Origin: JAHJKV01 sp963678135
GTDB taxonomy: Bacteria; Desulfobacterota; Desulfovibrionia; Desulfovibrionales; Desulfovibrionaceae
DNA: 64,000 nucleotides
Direction: 5' to 3'
Assembly: GCA_963678135.1 (NCBI GenBank)
Contig: OY782667.1
Location: 1,178,001 to 1,242,000, forward strand
In this document: piece after piece, positions 27,072 to 35,839 of the stretch
Position numbering within the stretch: the first letter of the stretch is position 1
How the letters are laid out: each line of letters opens with the position of its first letter
Notes under the pieces: model-generated
Told to the model about the DNA's origin: nothing
Databases searched by the model: none
Seen by the model: only the letters and a program-made list of their open reading frames with translations
Made by a program: the position numbers and the translations under genes

Positions 27072-27098
27072 TTTTGAGCCTTTTGAGCTTTTTGAGCC
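27072..27098. repeat. Three tandem 9-bp units (TTTTGAGCC/T)
   Basis: TTTTGAGCC, TTTTGAGCT and TTTTGAGCC follow one another without spacer in the 99-bp gap between the convergent GT9 and flgM genes. No stable hairpin terminator was recognised in that gap. The repeat may be simple slippage. Confidence 0.6.
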
Positions 27099-27133
27099 CA
27101 AAGTGTAAATTGATTTTCTGTTCTTTACGTTCT

Positions 27134-27442
27134 CTAGCTTTCGGACAATTGCAGTTCTTCCAGTAGGAGATTACTTGCTGCTTTTTTGAAGTCTGGTTCA
27201 TAACTTCCGTTTTGAACTTTTTCTTTTAATTCTTTTATTTTTTCTTGCCTTACATCAGGCGTTTGTGTTGCCTCGCTTAGGGCTGTTGCCCGAAGTTTGG
27301 CTTCGCCGGAAAGTGAAACAGTGTCCTGCTGAGAAGCCGTACTGCTTTCAGTCACGGTGTTTTCAGCTTGGGGTGTTTTGGAACGTTCTTGTATTTGCCT
27401 TTCAGAGTAAGTGGATAGGTTGTCAACATTTTTAATATTCAT
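27134..27442 (-). CDS. flgM: Anti-sigma-28 factor FlgM
   Basis: A 102-residue protein of the FlgM family, which binds the flagellar sigma factor FliA until the hook is complete and FlgM is exported. The C-terminal half has the family pattern: DTVSLSGEAKLRATAL, then VRQEKIKELKEKVQNGSY, then FKKAASNLLLEEL, which are the helices contacting sigma-28. The N-terminal half is polar and Gln/Thr/Ser-rich, as expected for the disordered part. It lies 23 bases downstream of a small gene, probably in one transcript. The start has a weak AGAGATTTC-type site upstream. Confidence 0.87.
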   Translation of the reverse strand: MNIKNVDNLSTYSERQIQERSKTPQAENTVTESSTASQQDTVSLSGEAKLRATALSEATQTPDVRQEKIKELKEKVQNGSYEPDFKKAASNLLLEELQLSES

Positions 27443-27465
27443 GAAATCTCTCCATACATTGTATT

Positions 27466-27873
27466 TTAGAGCATGGTGGCATCAACTTTTGCAAGCGTCA
27501 ACTCCCAAAGGGATTGCATGACTTCTTGCCGTTCTTGGCCTTGGAGTTCTACGGAATTTTCATTTGTTGTTTTTAGAATAATAATTTCTTCTGTATTGAG
27601 TGAATATTCTAACATAATTTTTGCGTCAAATTGTTTTTCTAAGGCATCCATTATTTCAAGGATCAGGGGATTTTGAGAGCCTTTGACAATAATATTTTCA
27701 ATGATTTCAGTTGCAATTTTTTGTACCCATTCTTTACGTCTGGCATCTTGGGCTTTGTGATTTTTTTTTTCGCCTAAAAGGGCTTGCCTAAAGCGAGCCA
27801 AGCGTTTGGCACTTGTTAAATGTCGCCCATAGGTTTGCAACATTTTTTGCACTCGTATTGAACTCGCACTCAT
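27466..27873 (-). CDS. FlgM-associated hypothetical protein (Desulfovibrio type)
   Basis: A 135-residue protein with a basic N-terminal half (SSIRVQKMLQTYGRHLTSAKRLARFRQAL) and an acidic, probably beta-rich C-terminal half. I recall a Desulfovibrio family annotated as a FlgM-associated protein found directly upstream of flgM, and the position and size fit; this is memory, not a search. No catalytic motif is visible. The gene shares a strand with flgM and precedes it by 23 bases, so a role in flagellar assembly or control of FlgM is the simplest guess. Confidence 0.55.
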   Translation of the reverse strand: MSASSIRVQKMLQTYGRHLTSAKRLARFRQALLGEKKNHKAQDARRKEWVQKIATEIIENIIVKGSQNPLILEIMDALEKQFDAKIMLEYSLNTEEIIILKTTNENSVELQGQERQEVMQSLWELTLAKVDATML

Positions 27874-27990
27874 AGAAATAACTCTCCCATACTATGGAAC
27901 TATCGACATTCAAAAAAAAAAACTTTAGGGCTGTGAGAAGAAAAAAACATTTTTATAGCTTTTTATAGTAAATTTTATTGAGCGGAGCAG

Positions 27991-28845
27991 ATGCAAGGCA
28001 CTATTAAAAATATTTTGTTGGTCAGTAAACGCAACAGCGTGAAAGCCAAAGAGCTTGCACAAGCTCTTACACATTATTTTACAGAGCATAAATGTGTAAC
28101 AAAATCATGTGTATTTTCTCCTCAGAAGCCGTTGTCGCATCAGCTAGTTGCCAAACAAAAATACGATCTTGGGCTTGTTCTGGGCGGAGATGGCATGTTT
28201 ATCTCGGTTGCAAGGCAGCTTATAGCGCAAAAAGTGCCTTTGCTTGGAGTGAATCTGGGGCGAGTAGGCTTTTTAGCTGATGTACCAGCAAATGATTGGC
28301 AAACGGGTTTAGATGATCTTTTGCAAGGCAAATTTTCTATTGTTCCGCGTATAGTCATAGCTTATAAGGTGGAGAGAAAAGGAGCTGTTGTTCATCAAGG
28401 CATTGCTATCAATGAAATAGTTATTTCTCGTGGCCCTCTTGCTCGGCTGATACAGCTGGCTTTTTCTTGTAATGGCACTTCGCCTGTTTTTATGCGTAGC
28501 GATGGGGTGATTGTGAGTACGCCCATTGGCTCTACAGCCTATGGGGTCTCTGCTGGTGGCTCACTGCTGCTACCGGAGATGGAGGCTTTTTCCGTGGTTC
28601 CTATTTGTCCTTTTTTGAATAGTTTTAAGCCTTTGGTGGTTCCTGCCTCTGCTTGCCTTGAGTTTCAGGTTCAGGAACAACTTGCGGATGTTTCCATTAC
28701 CGAAGATGGGCAAAGAATTGTAGAACTAGAATGTGAAGACAGAGTTGTGGTGCAGCGCTATACGTTTGATCTACTGCTTGCAGAAATACACTCCCTTCGG
28801 TTTTTTGAAAAATTAAAAACCAAGGGTTTTCTTTCGGAGATGTAA
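27991..28845 (+). CDS. nadK: NAD kinase
   Basis: A 284-residue enzyme that phosphorylates NAD to NADP. The GGDG active-site motif reads LGLVLGGDGMFISVARQL near residue 66, followed by VPLLGVNLGRVGFLAD and the conserved TPIGSTAYGVSAGGSLLLPE region, where family residues bind NAD; SFKPLVVP follows. Length is normal. The gene begins 117 bases from the divergent FlgM-associated gene, and its stop is one base before the next gene, implying coupling. The start ATG has GCGGAG upstream. Confidence 0.93.
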   Translation: MQGTIKNILLVSKRNSVKAKELAQALTHYFTEHKCVTKSCVFSPQKPLSHQLVAKQKYDLGLVLGGDGMFISVARQLIAQKVPLLGVNLGRVGFLADVPANDWQTGLDDLLQGKFSIVPRIVIAYKVERKGAVVHQGIAINEIVISRGPLARLIQLAFSCNGTSPVFMRSDGVIVSTPIGSTAYGVSAGGSLLLPEMEAFSVVPICPFLNSFKPLVVPASACLEFQVQEQLADVSITEDGQRIVELECEDRVVVQRYTFDLLLAEIHSLRFFEKLKTKGFLSEM

Positions 28846-28846
28846 T

Positions 28847-30604
28847 ATGTGCGAATTATCAAATATTCAATCCGTGCTTGATATCAAGTTTGGGGAAAGC
28901 CCTGAACTGGATGCAATGCTCCTGCATTTTATGACGGAAAACGGATTGGAATATACCATTGATCCTGTAAAAAATGCCTCGCCCGAGCAGATTCGTTTCT
29001 TGGCTGCGCTTGGAGAAGGCGCGTTTTTTGCGCCATGCTCAGATGAAATGTTTTTGCAATTGCTCAATCCTGGGATTACCCCCTTGCTGACCAAGGAGTA
29101 TCGGCAGGTTTGGCACAATCTTGTAGTGCTTGTGGCGCAATTTGTTCCTGACTCGTATTTACGGCGTAAAATATACAAGCTTTGTCGTTATAAATTTCGT
29201 ATGGCTCTTGGTGCTTCTATAATTATTCCTTCAAGGCTGATGAAGCGACTTTTGACTATTTTTATGACCCAGTCCGGGATAGATGATCCTTACCGAGCAC
29301 GAAAGATGAAACGCAGTGCAATGGTGCAAAATATTCTTGATAGCTACGAGTGGGAGAGATGCGTACAAGCCTGTCCGGGGAAACTTGATACCACTCGAGG
29401 TATGGACTGTGTACGGCATGAACTCAATATGCTGGAGATTAAAAGATTGGTGGCAATGGCTTCCCTAACTCGCTATGAGGGTGCTTCAGCGTATTTTACG
29501 GCTTTGGGTAATGTTGATGCGACACTGCAACAAGCGCAGCAGGGTTTTTTGCCTCTGGAGCGTGCATTGTCTGCTGGCGCGGGAAAATCATTGAAGATAC
29601 TGCTTTTGCCAAGCAGCGAAGGTTCAGTTCTTTTGGATTTGGAACTGGCCAATGCTTTGGTTCGGCAAGGGCATAAAGTTATATTGGCTCTTAAGGAAGG
29701 CTTTTATTTTGATTATGTCTCATACTGGGATGTAGAAACAGACCCTGTCTTGGCAACAGCGTTTACTGGAATACGGCGAATCAGCAATTTAACTATGTCT
29801 AAAAATGCTTTGCTTCAGGAATTACGAGAGCATTCTTTGGTCGTTATTTCTGAAGGTATACGGGAACGTTTTAATCCGTACCGTATGTCCATAACTTTGG
29901 CTCGAGCTTGGAAAGAATGTGATCTTGTTATTTCTGAAGGCTATGGGCAATATCGTAGGCTGTTTCAAACAGAGCACCAATTTACAAGGGATATTTTTAA
30001 TTATCGCCGTGGGGCAAAAGGAGAGTTGCTTCTTGCGTTTCGCCCAGCTGCATCATGGGTTCGTAAATTTAGCGAGCAGTATATTTCAGCGAAAGCCGAT
30101 GCCCTGATTGCGGAAATGCGTCAGGCCAAGGAACGTGGGTGTATCGTGATGTTTTACTCCGGTATTATAGGCTCTATCCCTGGGCAGGTTGATACGGCAA
30201 TCAAGGTGATCAATACTTTTGTAGCGGACTTGCGAGATCGCTTGGACGGGGTGTATATAGTAAATCCGGGTGAACATTTTGAAGAAGGCATGGACGCGGA
30301 CGATCTGATGTTTATGTGGGAGAAAGTACAGCGCAGTGGTTTGCTCAATGTTTGGAGATTTCAATCTTTTGCTGATATTGAACGCAGCTTTGAACTTTTA
30401 GGTGAAAAAGTACCTCCTGTTTGGGCAGGCAAAGATTCCACCTACTCTACAGGCTGTACCAAGGAAATGCACATTGCACTTGATGTACAAAAAATACATC
30501 GGGAATTACAAATAATAGGGCCACGCCAAGATTTATTTTTTAGGCGTAGAGAATACGGAGTGGGCAAATTTTGTGATGTTGCCATTGATGAATGCCGTGT
30601 GTAG
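28847..30604 (+). CDS. DUF89/ARMT1-like domain protein, probably non-catalytic
   Basis: A 585-residue protein I recognise only in part. Residues about 248-370 resemble the DUF89 (ARMT1/damage-control phosphatase) core: ILLLPSSEGSVLLDLELANAL followed by a strand, VILALKEGFYFDY, and later ECDLVISEGYGQY. In active DUF89 enzymes the first motif contains Asp-Asn-x-Gly-Glu, which binds the metal; here SSEGS occupies that place, so phosphatase activity is doubtful. The N-terminal 230 residues, mostly helical with several Cys and Arg, match nothing I know. It follows nadK by one base, which suggests a link to nucleotide or cofactor metabolism. A close family in sulfate reducers is likely. Confidence 0.5.
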   Translation: MCELSNIQSVLDIKFGESPELDAMLLHFMTENGLEYTIDPVKNASPEQIRFLAALGEGAFFAPCSDEMFLQLLNPGITPLLTKEYRQVWHNLVVLVAQFVPDSYLRRKIYKLCRYKFRMALGASIIIPSRLMKRLLTIFMTQSGIDDPYRARKMKRSAMVQNILDSYEWERCVQACPGKLDTTRGMDCVRHELNMLEIKRLVAMASLTRYEGASAYFTALGNVDATLQQAQQGFLPLERALSAGAGKSLKILLLPSSEGSVLLDLELANALVRQGHKVILALKEGFYFDYVSYWDVETDPVLATAFTGIRRISNLTMSKNALLQELREHSLVVISEGIRERFNPYRMSITLARAWKECDLVISEGYGQYRRLFQTEHQFTRDIFNYRRGAKGELLLAFRPAASWVRKFSEQYISAKADALIAEMRQAKERGCIVMFYSGIIGSIPGQVDTAIKVINTFVADLRDRLDGVYIVNPGEHFEEGMDADDLMFMWEKVQRSGLLNVWRFQSFADIERSFELLGEKVPPVWAGKDSTYSTGCTKEMHIALDVQKIHRELQIIGPRQDLFFRRREYGVGKFCDVAIDECRV

Positions 30605-30613
30605 AATAGAGGG

Positions 30614-31822
30614 ATGCTGAATTCAATGCGACGTATGTTTTTGCTTTTTTCGCTCTTGTGGTTTCTTACTGCCTGTGCAGTGACTCAGGTACCAGTAACT
30701 CAAGTTGAGGAAGAACAGCCGGATATTCCAGTTGGACCGAATCTTGAAGATAAGGCTCGTTTTCATCGTTTTCATGACGGCGGGATTCTTTGTGAAACCT
30801 TGCTTCTGGATCTGCGGACTCAAGGGCTTATTTCTTGGTTGGAACTTGAAACCCCCTTGCGTCGTAGCTTGGCCTATGCGAAGTCTAAGCCAGCAACAAG
30901 TTATGCAGCCTCAGCCGGCGGTATTACGTTGACATGGCAGCAAGTAACAGCAAGTCTTGAAAAAATGTTGGGGCTTTTGCCTCGCCTTGATTATAATCCT
31001 TATTTGCTTTCTAAATATTTTACTTGGTACGAGTTGCAACCAGAACCTCTTATGTCTGGTTACTATACACCGGAAATTGAGGTCAGCTTCAATAAAACTT
31101 TTGAGTACTCTGTTCCTATCTATGCTTTACCTCAAGATTTATCACAAAAAAAAGATGGCAAAGGTGTGCAATGCCCGTATTATACTCGTGCAGAAATTGA
31201 TTTGGAAGGAGTGCTACAAAACCGTGGTTTAGAGATTGCTTGGGCAAAAAGTGCATTTGAAGTCTTTAATCTTCAAGTGCAAGGAGCCGGTTTAGCTCGT
31301 TTCCCTGACGGTTCTACTCGCTCTTTGGTTTATGCAGGGAAAAATGGTCATGCTTTTAAGGGCTTAGGTGCTATATTGCGTGACGAGGGTATTTTGCCGG
31401 TACGGAAACTTTCTGTGCCATATATCCGTGCATTTTGTCAGGATCACCCTCAACAAGCACGCCAATTGATGGCAAAAAATAAATCATATGTATTTTTTAA
31501 GTTTGGGCAAGAAGGGGCACAGGGTTCTATTGAACAAGCACTCAGCCCTATGATTAGCCTTGCGACTGATCCTCAAGTTTTACCGCTTGGAGCGATGTTA
31601 ATCATGAACGCTACAATTCCGTCTCCTGAAAATGGTATGTTCCAAACGGTGCGCGGACTTGGCTTGGCTCAGGATACCGGTACCGCCATTAAAGGCGCAC
31701 GTTTGGATTATTATATAGGGGAAGGGGAACGTGCTGGTAATATAGCTCGCCGTATTTGGAACAAAGTGAGAGTGTACTGGCTTGTGAGCAGGGAGGTAAT
31801 GGAAGATGCATTCGCTAAGTGA
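30614..31822 (+). CDS. mltA: Membrane-bound lytic murein transglycosylase A
   Basis: A 402-residue lipoprotein that cleaves peptidoglycan glycan strands with 1,6-anhydro ring formation. The lipobox is FLTAC near residue 21. MltA hallmarks are PLMSGYYTPEIEVS, VQGAGLARFPDGSTRSLVYAG and the C-terminal 3D domain LGLAQDTGTAIKGARLDYYIGEGERAG, which contains the catalytic Asp (QDTG). ATGs at 30614, 30626 and 30635 are all possible; AGAGGG directly precedes the first and is 12 bases from the second, so the start is uncertain by a few residues. Its 3' end overlaps the next gene by 17 bases. Confidence 0.9.
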   Translation: MLNSMRRMFLLFSLLWFLTACAVTQVPVTQVEEEQPDIPVGPNLEDKARFHRFHDGGILCETLLLDLRTQGLISWLELETPLRRSLAYAKSKPATSYAASAGGITLTWQQVTASLEKMLGLLPRLDYNPYLLSKYFTWYELQPEPLMSGYYTPEIEVSFNKTFEYSVPIYALPQDLSQKKDGKGVQCPYYTRAEIDLEGVLQNRGLEIAWAKSAFEVFNLQVQGAGLARFPDGSTRSLVYAGKNGHAFKGLGAILRDEGILPVRKLSVPYIRAFCQDHPQQARQLMAKNKSYVFFKFGQEGAQGSIEQALSPMISLATDPQVLPLGAMLIMNATIPSPENGMFQTVRGLGLAQDTGTAIKGARLDYYIGEGERAGNIARRIWNKVRVYWLVSREVMEDAFAK

Positions 31823-32369
31823 TGAAGCCAAAGCTCTACTGGGCACTCTTTTGGAATGTATAGAGTTGCAAGTTCGTGCCTGTCGAGACTGGCATTATGG
31901 TGATCCGGATTATGATTCTGATACTATTCCGAAAGTCAAGGGTTTGGCAGGGCTAAGAGAACTCATTATGCGCCAACATTGGGTGAGTTTTCGTTTGCGC
32001 CAAGAGCAAAACGAGGGTTCCAGTGCACTTCGAGTGGAAAGATTGCGAGATAAAGTAGCAGAGCATACGCTTGCGGTAAATAAATTTATGCTCAATTTAT
32101 TGAAATCTTTAGGGAATGAAGGGCCTATGATCGATTTTGGCGAATTATTATTGCGTATGTCCCTTATGAATTGTGATGCGTATGCTTTGAAAGAAGAGGC
32201 GAAAATTGCGTCTACTGCTGCAGCCCATGCTCCTGATGATTTTACTTTGGCGCGTACTGCTGAAGATTTATTGGAGAAAGTAGGGGCTTTAGATACAGTG
32301 AGAGCTGTGCATGGACGTAAAATTATTGATTCAGCTGTCTTATGTTTAGCTTCAGGGCATAATTGCTAA
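31806..32369 (+). CDS. Hypothetical protein
   Basis: I do not recognise this 187-residue protein. It is soluble, probably all-helical, with a short acidic segment WHYGDPDYDSDTIPKVKG near residue 28 and a long mixed-charge helix (about residues 55-110). No signal peptide, membrane segment or cofactor motif is visible. It begins 17 bases before the end of mltA with GGAGG ten bases before its ATG, so it is probably co-translated. gatB follows after 51 bases. Confidence 0.6.
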   Translation: MHSLSDEAKALLGTLLECIELQVRACRDWHYGDPDYDSDTIPKVKGLAGLRELIMRQHWVSFRLRQEQNEGSSALRVERLRDKVAEHTLAVNKFMLNLLKSLGNEGPMIDFGELLLRMSLMNCDAYALKEEAKIASTAAAHAPDDFTLARTAEDLLEKVGALDTVRAVHGRKIIDSAVLCLASGHNC

Positions 32370-32420
32370 AATACCTGCATATTATATTTGAGATGACTTT
32401 CATGGTTTTAGGAGAATAAA

Positions 32421-33854
32421 ATGAGCAAATATCAGGCTGTTATTGGGCTAGAAATACATGCTCAAATGACTACCAAAACCAAACTTTTTTGTAATTGTTC
32501 TACCCTGTTTGGCTGTGAGCCAAATAGCAATGTGTGTCCGGTTTGCGCTGGTATGCCCGGTGTTTTGCCGGTCATGAATGAGAAGGTGCTTGAGTATGCA
32601 GTAAAAATGGGGCTTGCAGTACATTGTAAAATCAATACTCGTTCAGTGTTTGCTCGTAAAAATTATTTTTATCCGGATTTGCCCAAAGGCTATCAGACAT
32701 CACAATTTGAAGAACCTATATGTGGCCTTGGCTATATCACTATTGAAAGCAGTAAAGGGCAAAAGCGCATCGGGATAACCCGGATTCATATGGAAGAGGA
32801 TGCTGGAAAGTCTGTGCACTCAAGCAGCGAAAATTGCAGTTTTGTTGATCTTAACAGAGCAGGTACCCCACTGCTTGAAATCGTCTCTGAGCCGGATATG
32901 CGTTCTGCGGAAGAAGCAGAAGCCTACCTACATGCAGTGCATTCTATTATCACATATCTTGGGATTTGTGATGGTAATATGGAACAGGGTTCATTTCGTT
33001 GTGACGCCAATGTTTCGATCAGGCCACAAGGGAGTAGTGAATTTGGAACGCGCACGGAATTAAAAAATATGAATTCCTTTAGAAATGTGCGTAGGGCAAT
33101 TGAATATGAAATCAGTCGTCAGATAGACCTTGTCGAAGATGGCGGAAAAGTGGTGCAGGAAACCCGTTTATATAATGCGGAAAAAGGAACGACCCATACA
33201 ATGCGTGGCAAAGAACAAGCGCATGATTACCGCTATTTTCCTTGCCCTGATTTAGTGCCGATGGAATTGCCAAGTGAGTGGATTGCAGCATGGGAAAAAG
33301 AATTGCCTGAACTTCCGGCGCAACGCTTTGCACGTTTTGTTGATACCATGGCTTTGTCCGAGGCGGATGCTAGGCTTCTTATCCAAGAAAAAGCATTAGC
33401 TGATTTTTTTGAAGAAAGTGTGCAGGCGTATCAGGGTAAGGCCAAAAAAGTAGCCCATTGGATTATTGGAGATTTGCTTCCTTGGTTGAATGCCACACAA
33501 AATTCTTTGGCACAGTGCCAGCTGAGCCCAAGCAACTTAGCAGAATTACTTGTACTTGTGGATGAAGAACTGATTTCCATAAAAATTGGTAAAGATATTT
33601 TTGCAGCTCTTTGTGAAAGCGGGGTAGCTCCAAAAGCATATGTCAAAGACAAAGGCCTGATTCAAGAATCTGATGTGAGCGCGTTGGAAGAGATTGTTAA
33701 TGAGGTCATTAGTGAAAATCCACTTGAAGCGGACAAAGTGCGTGCTGGCGATAAAAAAGTGATTGGCTTTCTTATGGGACAAATCATGCGTAAAACCGCA
33801 GGCAAGGCCAACCCGGGGCTTGTGAGTAGTATTTTGAGTAAAAAATTATCCTGA
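32421..33854 (+). CDS. gatB: Asp-tRNA(Asn)/Glu-tRNA(Gln) amidotransferase subunit B
   Basis: A 477-residue GatB subunit, which binds mischarged Glu-tRNA-Gln or Asp-tRNA-Asn and transfers ammonia from GatA. The start YQAVIGLEIHAQMTTKTKLFC is a family signature; CPVCAGMPGVLPVMN and the active-site RIGITRIHMEEDAGKS region are conserved, and the C-terminal YqeY-like tail ends GFLMGQIMRKTAGKANP. AGGAG precedes the ATG. gatA and gatC are not adjacent, as is common outside Firmicutes. Its stop is only nine bases from the convergent acs stop, leaving no room for a separate terminator. Confidence 0.95.
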   Translation: MSKYQAVIGLEIHAQMTTKTKLFCNCSTLFGCEPNSNVCPVCAGMPGVLPVMNEKVLEYAVKMGLAVHCKINTRSVFARKNYFYPDLPKGYQTSQFEEPICGLGYITIESSKGQKRIGITRIHMEEDAGKSVHSSSENCSFVDLNRAGTPLLEIVSEPDMRSAEEAEAYLHAVHSIITYLGICDGNMEQGSFRCDANVSIRPQGSSEFGTRTELKNMNSFRNVRRAIEYEISRQIDLVEDGGKVVQETRLYNAEKGTTHTMRGKEQAHDYRYFPCPDLVPMELPSEWIAAWEKELPELPAQRFARFVDTMALSEADARLLIQEKALADFFEESVQAYQGKAKKVAHWIIGDLLPWLNATQNSLAQCQLSPSNLAELLVLVDEELISIKIGKDIFAALCESGVAPKAYVKDKGLIQESDVSALEEIVNEVISENPLEADKVRAGDKKVIGFLMGQIMRKTAGKANPGLVSSILSKKLS

Positions 33855-33863
33855 TTGTGTGTC

Positions 33864-35738
33864 CTATACTACTGATTGCTCATCTTTCAAAACGCGGCGC
33901 AGTAATTTTCCGCAGCTTGTTTTAGGCAGTGCTTCACGAAATTCAATGGCTTGAATAACAGCCACAGGGCCAAGTTCAGCTCGAACATGTGCCTTCAGCA
34001 GCTTTGCAGTTTCTTCATCCGGATATACTTCATCTGCAAGCACGACAAAGGCTTTAGCTGCTTCGCCTTTAATCGTATCCATAACGCCGATAACCGCGAC
34101 ATCAACCACGGCTTCATGCGAGAAAAACGCACCCTCTAATTCAGCCGTTCCAATGCGGTGTCCGGCAATGATAAGTACATCATCTGCCCTGCCTTGTATC
34201 CAAAAATAGCCGTCTTCGTCTTTTTTCGCTGCATCTCCGGCAAAATACACTCCCGGTATATATTCCCAAGCACGGCAATAATCTTTTGTATCACCCAAAA
34301 CCCCGATCATCATGGCCGGCCAAGGTTGAGAAACAACCAAAAGCCCTGTTTCTCCGGGAGCAATTGCTTGGCCTTCACGATTCACAACCTCAAGTTCTAC
34401 CCCGGGCAAGGGCTTGCTAACGCTTCCCGGTTTTAGGGCAGCAACTGGCAAAGGAGCAAGCATAAACATTCCTGTTTCAGATTGCCACCAAGTATCAAGC
34501 ACCGGACATTGCCTATTGCCCACATAACGATGGAACCACTCCCAAGCTTCTGGGCTGATGGTTTCACCAACAGTAGCAAGTAAGCGCAGACTTGAAAGTT
34601 CGTGTGCTTGCGGATACTGCGTGCCATGTCGCATGAGCATCCGTATTGTTGTTGGCGCTGTATAAAGAATATTTACGCCATAGCGTTCCACAATTGACCA
34701 GAGTCTGTCTGGTTGCGGATATTTGGGATGCCCTTCATAAATAACCGTGGTTGTTCCTGCCAAAAGCGGGCCGTATACCGCTGCTGTATGTCCAGTGATC
34801 CAGCCGAGGTCACTGGTACACCAATAAATATCCGTAGATTTTATATCAAACACAGAGGCAAAAGTGCGATTCACGCCTACCATGTATCCACCATGAGCAT
34901 GGATAATCCCTTTTGGTTTGCCTGCTGCTCCAGTGGTGTGTAAGATAAAAAGAGGATCTGAAGCCTTCATCACTTCAGTCGTGGTATACGTTCGCTCGTG
35001 GCGAATACTTTCTTCATACCAATAGTCTCGATTTTTGAGCATTTGTATATCTTGACCGGTACGGCGAACAACAATGACAGCCTGTACTTTTTGAAAAGTA
35101 GAAAGAGCCTCATCAACCGTGTCTTTTAGATGTATAAGTTTTCCACCACGATAAAAGCCATCCGCTGTAATGACCACCTTGGCTTGCAGGTCACGGATGC
35201 GTTCGCTCAAGGCTTTGGCTGAATAGCCTGCAAATACCAAAGAATGCACTGCGCCTATTTTCGCAACAGCAAGCATACTCACAATGGTTTCCGGTAACGC
35301 TGGCATGAATAAGGCTACGACATCACCTTTGCCTATGCCCAGTCCTTTGAGTGCTCCGGCAAAACGGCATACTTCACGGTGCAATTCAAAATATGTATAG
35401 GTTCTGGCGTCCCCGGGTTCTCCTTCCCAAATAAGAGCTAATTTATTTTTATTGGCAGTATTGATGTGTCTGTCCAAGGCATTATGCACAATATTGCAAC
35501 GGGCACCGGGAAACCATTTATAAAATGGGGGTGTTTGCTCATCCAAAACCATATCCCATTTCTGAAACCATTCAAGTTCATCGGCTGCATCTTCCCAATA
35601 TCGCAAGGGATTTTCCAAAGCTGATTGGCGCAAGGCCGAAACCTGTGCTGGCTTGAGGTTTGCTTCAGCCACGAATTGAGGCAAAGGTCGAATGACCCGT
35701 TCTTCAATAATTTCCATCTGTTTTAGATTTTCTTCCAT
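33864..35738 (-). CDS. acs: Acetyl-CoA synthetase (AMP-forming) with altered P-loop
   Basis: A 624-residue ANL-superfamily acyl-CoA synthetase closest to acetate-CoA ligase by PGARCNIVHNALDRH, WWQSETG (with the Trp that limits the acyl pocket) and IAGHRIGTAELEGAF. The phosphate-binding loop, usually YTSGSTGKPKG, reads HTTGAAGKPKG (residues 267-277), losing two hydroxyl residues. The C-terminal lysine for adenylation is kept (PKTSCGKLLRRVLK), but the usual Arg-Ser before it is Ser-Cys. Acetate activation is the likely role; another short acyl substrate is possible. The LytTR regulator is upstream on the same strand, 101 bases away, and may control it. Confidence 0.85.
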   Translation of the reverse strand: MEENLKQMEIIEERVIRPLPQFVAEANLKPAQVSALRQSALENPLRYWEDAADELEWFQKWDMVLDEQTPPFYKWFPGARCNIVHNALDRHINTANKNKLALIWEGEPGDARTYTYFELHREVCRFAGALKGLGIGKGDVVALFMPALPETIVSMLAVAKIGAVHSLVFAGYSAKALSERIRDLQAKVVITADGFYRGGKLIHLKDTVDEALSTFQKVQAVIVVRRTGQDIQMLKNRDYWYEESIRHERTYTTTEVMKASDPLFILHTTGAAGKPKGIIHAHGGYMVGVNRTFASVFDIKSTDIYWCTSDLGWITGHTAAVYGPLLAGTTTVIYEGHPKYPQPDRLWSIVERYGVNILYTAPTTIRMLMRHGTQYPQAHELSSLRLLATVGETISPEAWEWFHRYVGNRQCPVLDTWWQSETGMFMLAPLPVAALKPGSVSKPLPGVELEVVNREGQAIAPGETGLLVVSQPWPAMMIGVLGDTKDYCRAWEYIPGVYFAGDAAKKDEDGYFWIQGRADDVLIIAGHRIGTAELEGAFFSHEAVVDVAVIGVMDTIKGEAAKAFVVLADEVYPDEETAKLLKAHVRAELGPVAVIQAIEFREALPKTSCGKLLRRVLKDEQSVV

Positions 35739-35839
35739 ATTTTCTTCCAGTTTCGCTCAGCTGATTGGCATATTGTCATTATTTGAGCTGGGCTACGCAG
35801 TGTTCTTCGGTAAAAGGCTCGGAGTTTCCGACAAGCGGT

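Noticed and set aside
29100..29500. Zinc- or Fe-S-binding domain in the DUF89-like protein's N-terminus
   Set aside because: Several cysteines occur but they are scattered and do not form a CxxC-type motif.
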